NCBI GenBank assembly: GCA_027064745.1
Contig: JAMOPD010000244.1
Span: 1 to 5,239 of the forward strand
Reading direction: 5' to 3'
DNA length: 5,239 nucleotides
From: Thermococcaceae archaeon
GTDB taxonomy: Archaea; Methanobacteriota_B; Thermococci; Thermococcales; Thermococcaceae
This document shows, one piece after another, positions 5,085 through 5,239 of the stretch. Every line of letters begins with the position of its first letter. Within the stretch, counting starts at the first letter, position 1. Both the position numbers and the translations under genes were made by a program. Under the pieces are notes generated by a model that worked only from the letters and a program-made list of their open reading frames with translations, did not search any database and had not been told where the DNA came from.

Positions 5085-5239
5085 ATGGGGACAGAGCGAA
5101 AGAAAATCATTATCTTCTTGATCCTGCTGATACTCACAGGTCCTTTTGCTTTCCTGTGGCTGTCTTTCATTTGGCATAAAGAAGAGCCCAAAGTTGAAAC
5201 AGAGAATATTGAGATTAAAGAAGAAAAAGAAGAGATATT
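5085..5239 (+). CDS. N-terminus of a membrane-anchored hypothetical protein (runs off right edge)
   Basis: An open frame of 51 complete codons runs from ATG 5085 to the window end. It begins MGTERKK and has one strongly hydrophobic segment, residues 8-30 (IIIFLILLILTGPFAFLWLSFIW). A Glu/Lys-rich stretch (HKEEPKVETENIEIKEEKEE) follows, which looks like a flexible linker. The basic N-terminus and single helix suggest a signal anchor with the rest outside the cell, or an uncleaved signal peptide. It is divergent from the methyltransferase, with 91 bp between start codons. The domain content lies outside the window, so no function can be given. Confidence 0.7.
   Translation, partial: MGTERKKIIIFLILLILTGPFAFLWLSFIWHKEEPKVETENIEIKEEKEEI

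Overview
The window looks like chromosomal DNA from a hyperthermophilic archaeon of the Thermococcales type (Thermococcus/Pyrococcus/Palaeococcus). This is an inference. It rests on Lys/Glu-rich proteins, A/T-rich TATA boxes with purine-rich BRE-like flanks, AGGTGA/GGTGAT-type Shine-Dalgarno sites, and the style of the methyltransferase and of the archaeal-looking secreted proteins. No RNA gene, CRISPR array, insertion sequence or integrase is visible.

Layout. (1) Positions 1-1633, minus strand: the first 544 residues of a secreted protein built from SBBP-type beta-propeller repeats, running off the left edge. (2) 1634-1860: its promoter and leader. (3) 3380 to 1861, minus strand: a probable operon of a small signal-peptide/three-helix membrane protein, a secreted protein that appears broken by two frameshifts, and a small cytosolic PH-like protein. 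(4) 3381-3667: a divergent control region that also holds a 47-codon ORF with a good ribosome-binding site. (5) 3668-4234, plus strand: a PH-like protein with a C-terminal SHOCT domain. (6) 4993 to 4217, minus strand: a class I SAM-dependent methyltransferase whose 3' end overlaps the previous gene by 18 bp. (7) From 5085, plus strand: the start of a membrane-anchored protein running off the right edge.

How the parts fit. The most notable feature is non-coding. An identical 27-bp element lies between a matching BRE/TATA-like promoter and the start codon of both minus-strand units (SBBP protein and membrane operon). In the sense RNA it can fold into a hairpin with an 11-nt pyrimidine loop followed by a U-tract. 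This suggests that the two envelope-related units share a leader-level (attenuator-like or protein-binding) control. The middle operon gene is best explained as one ORF of about 228 codons split over three frames, so it is decaying, recoded or mis-sequenced. The methyltransferase and its divergent neighbour both appear to be leaderless, and both messages would start with the same nine bases.
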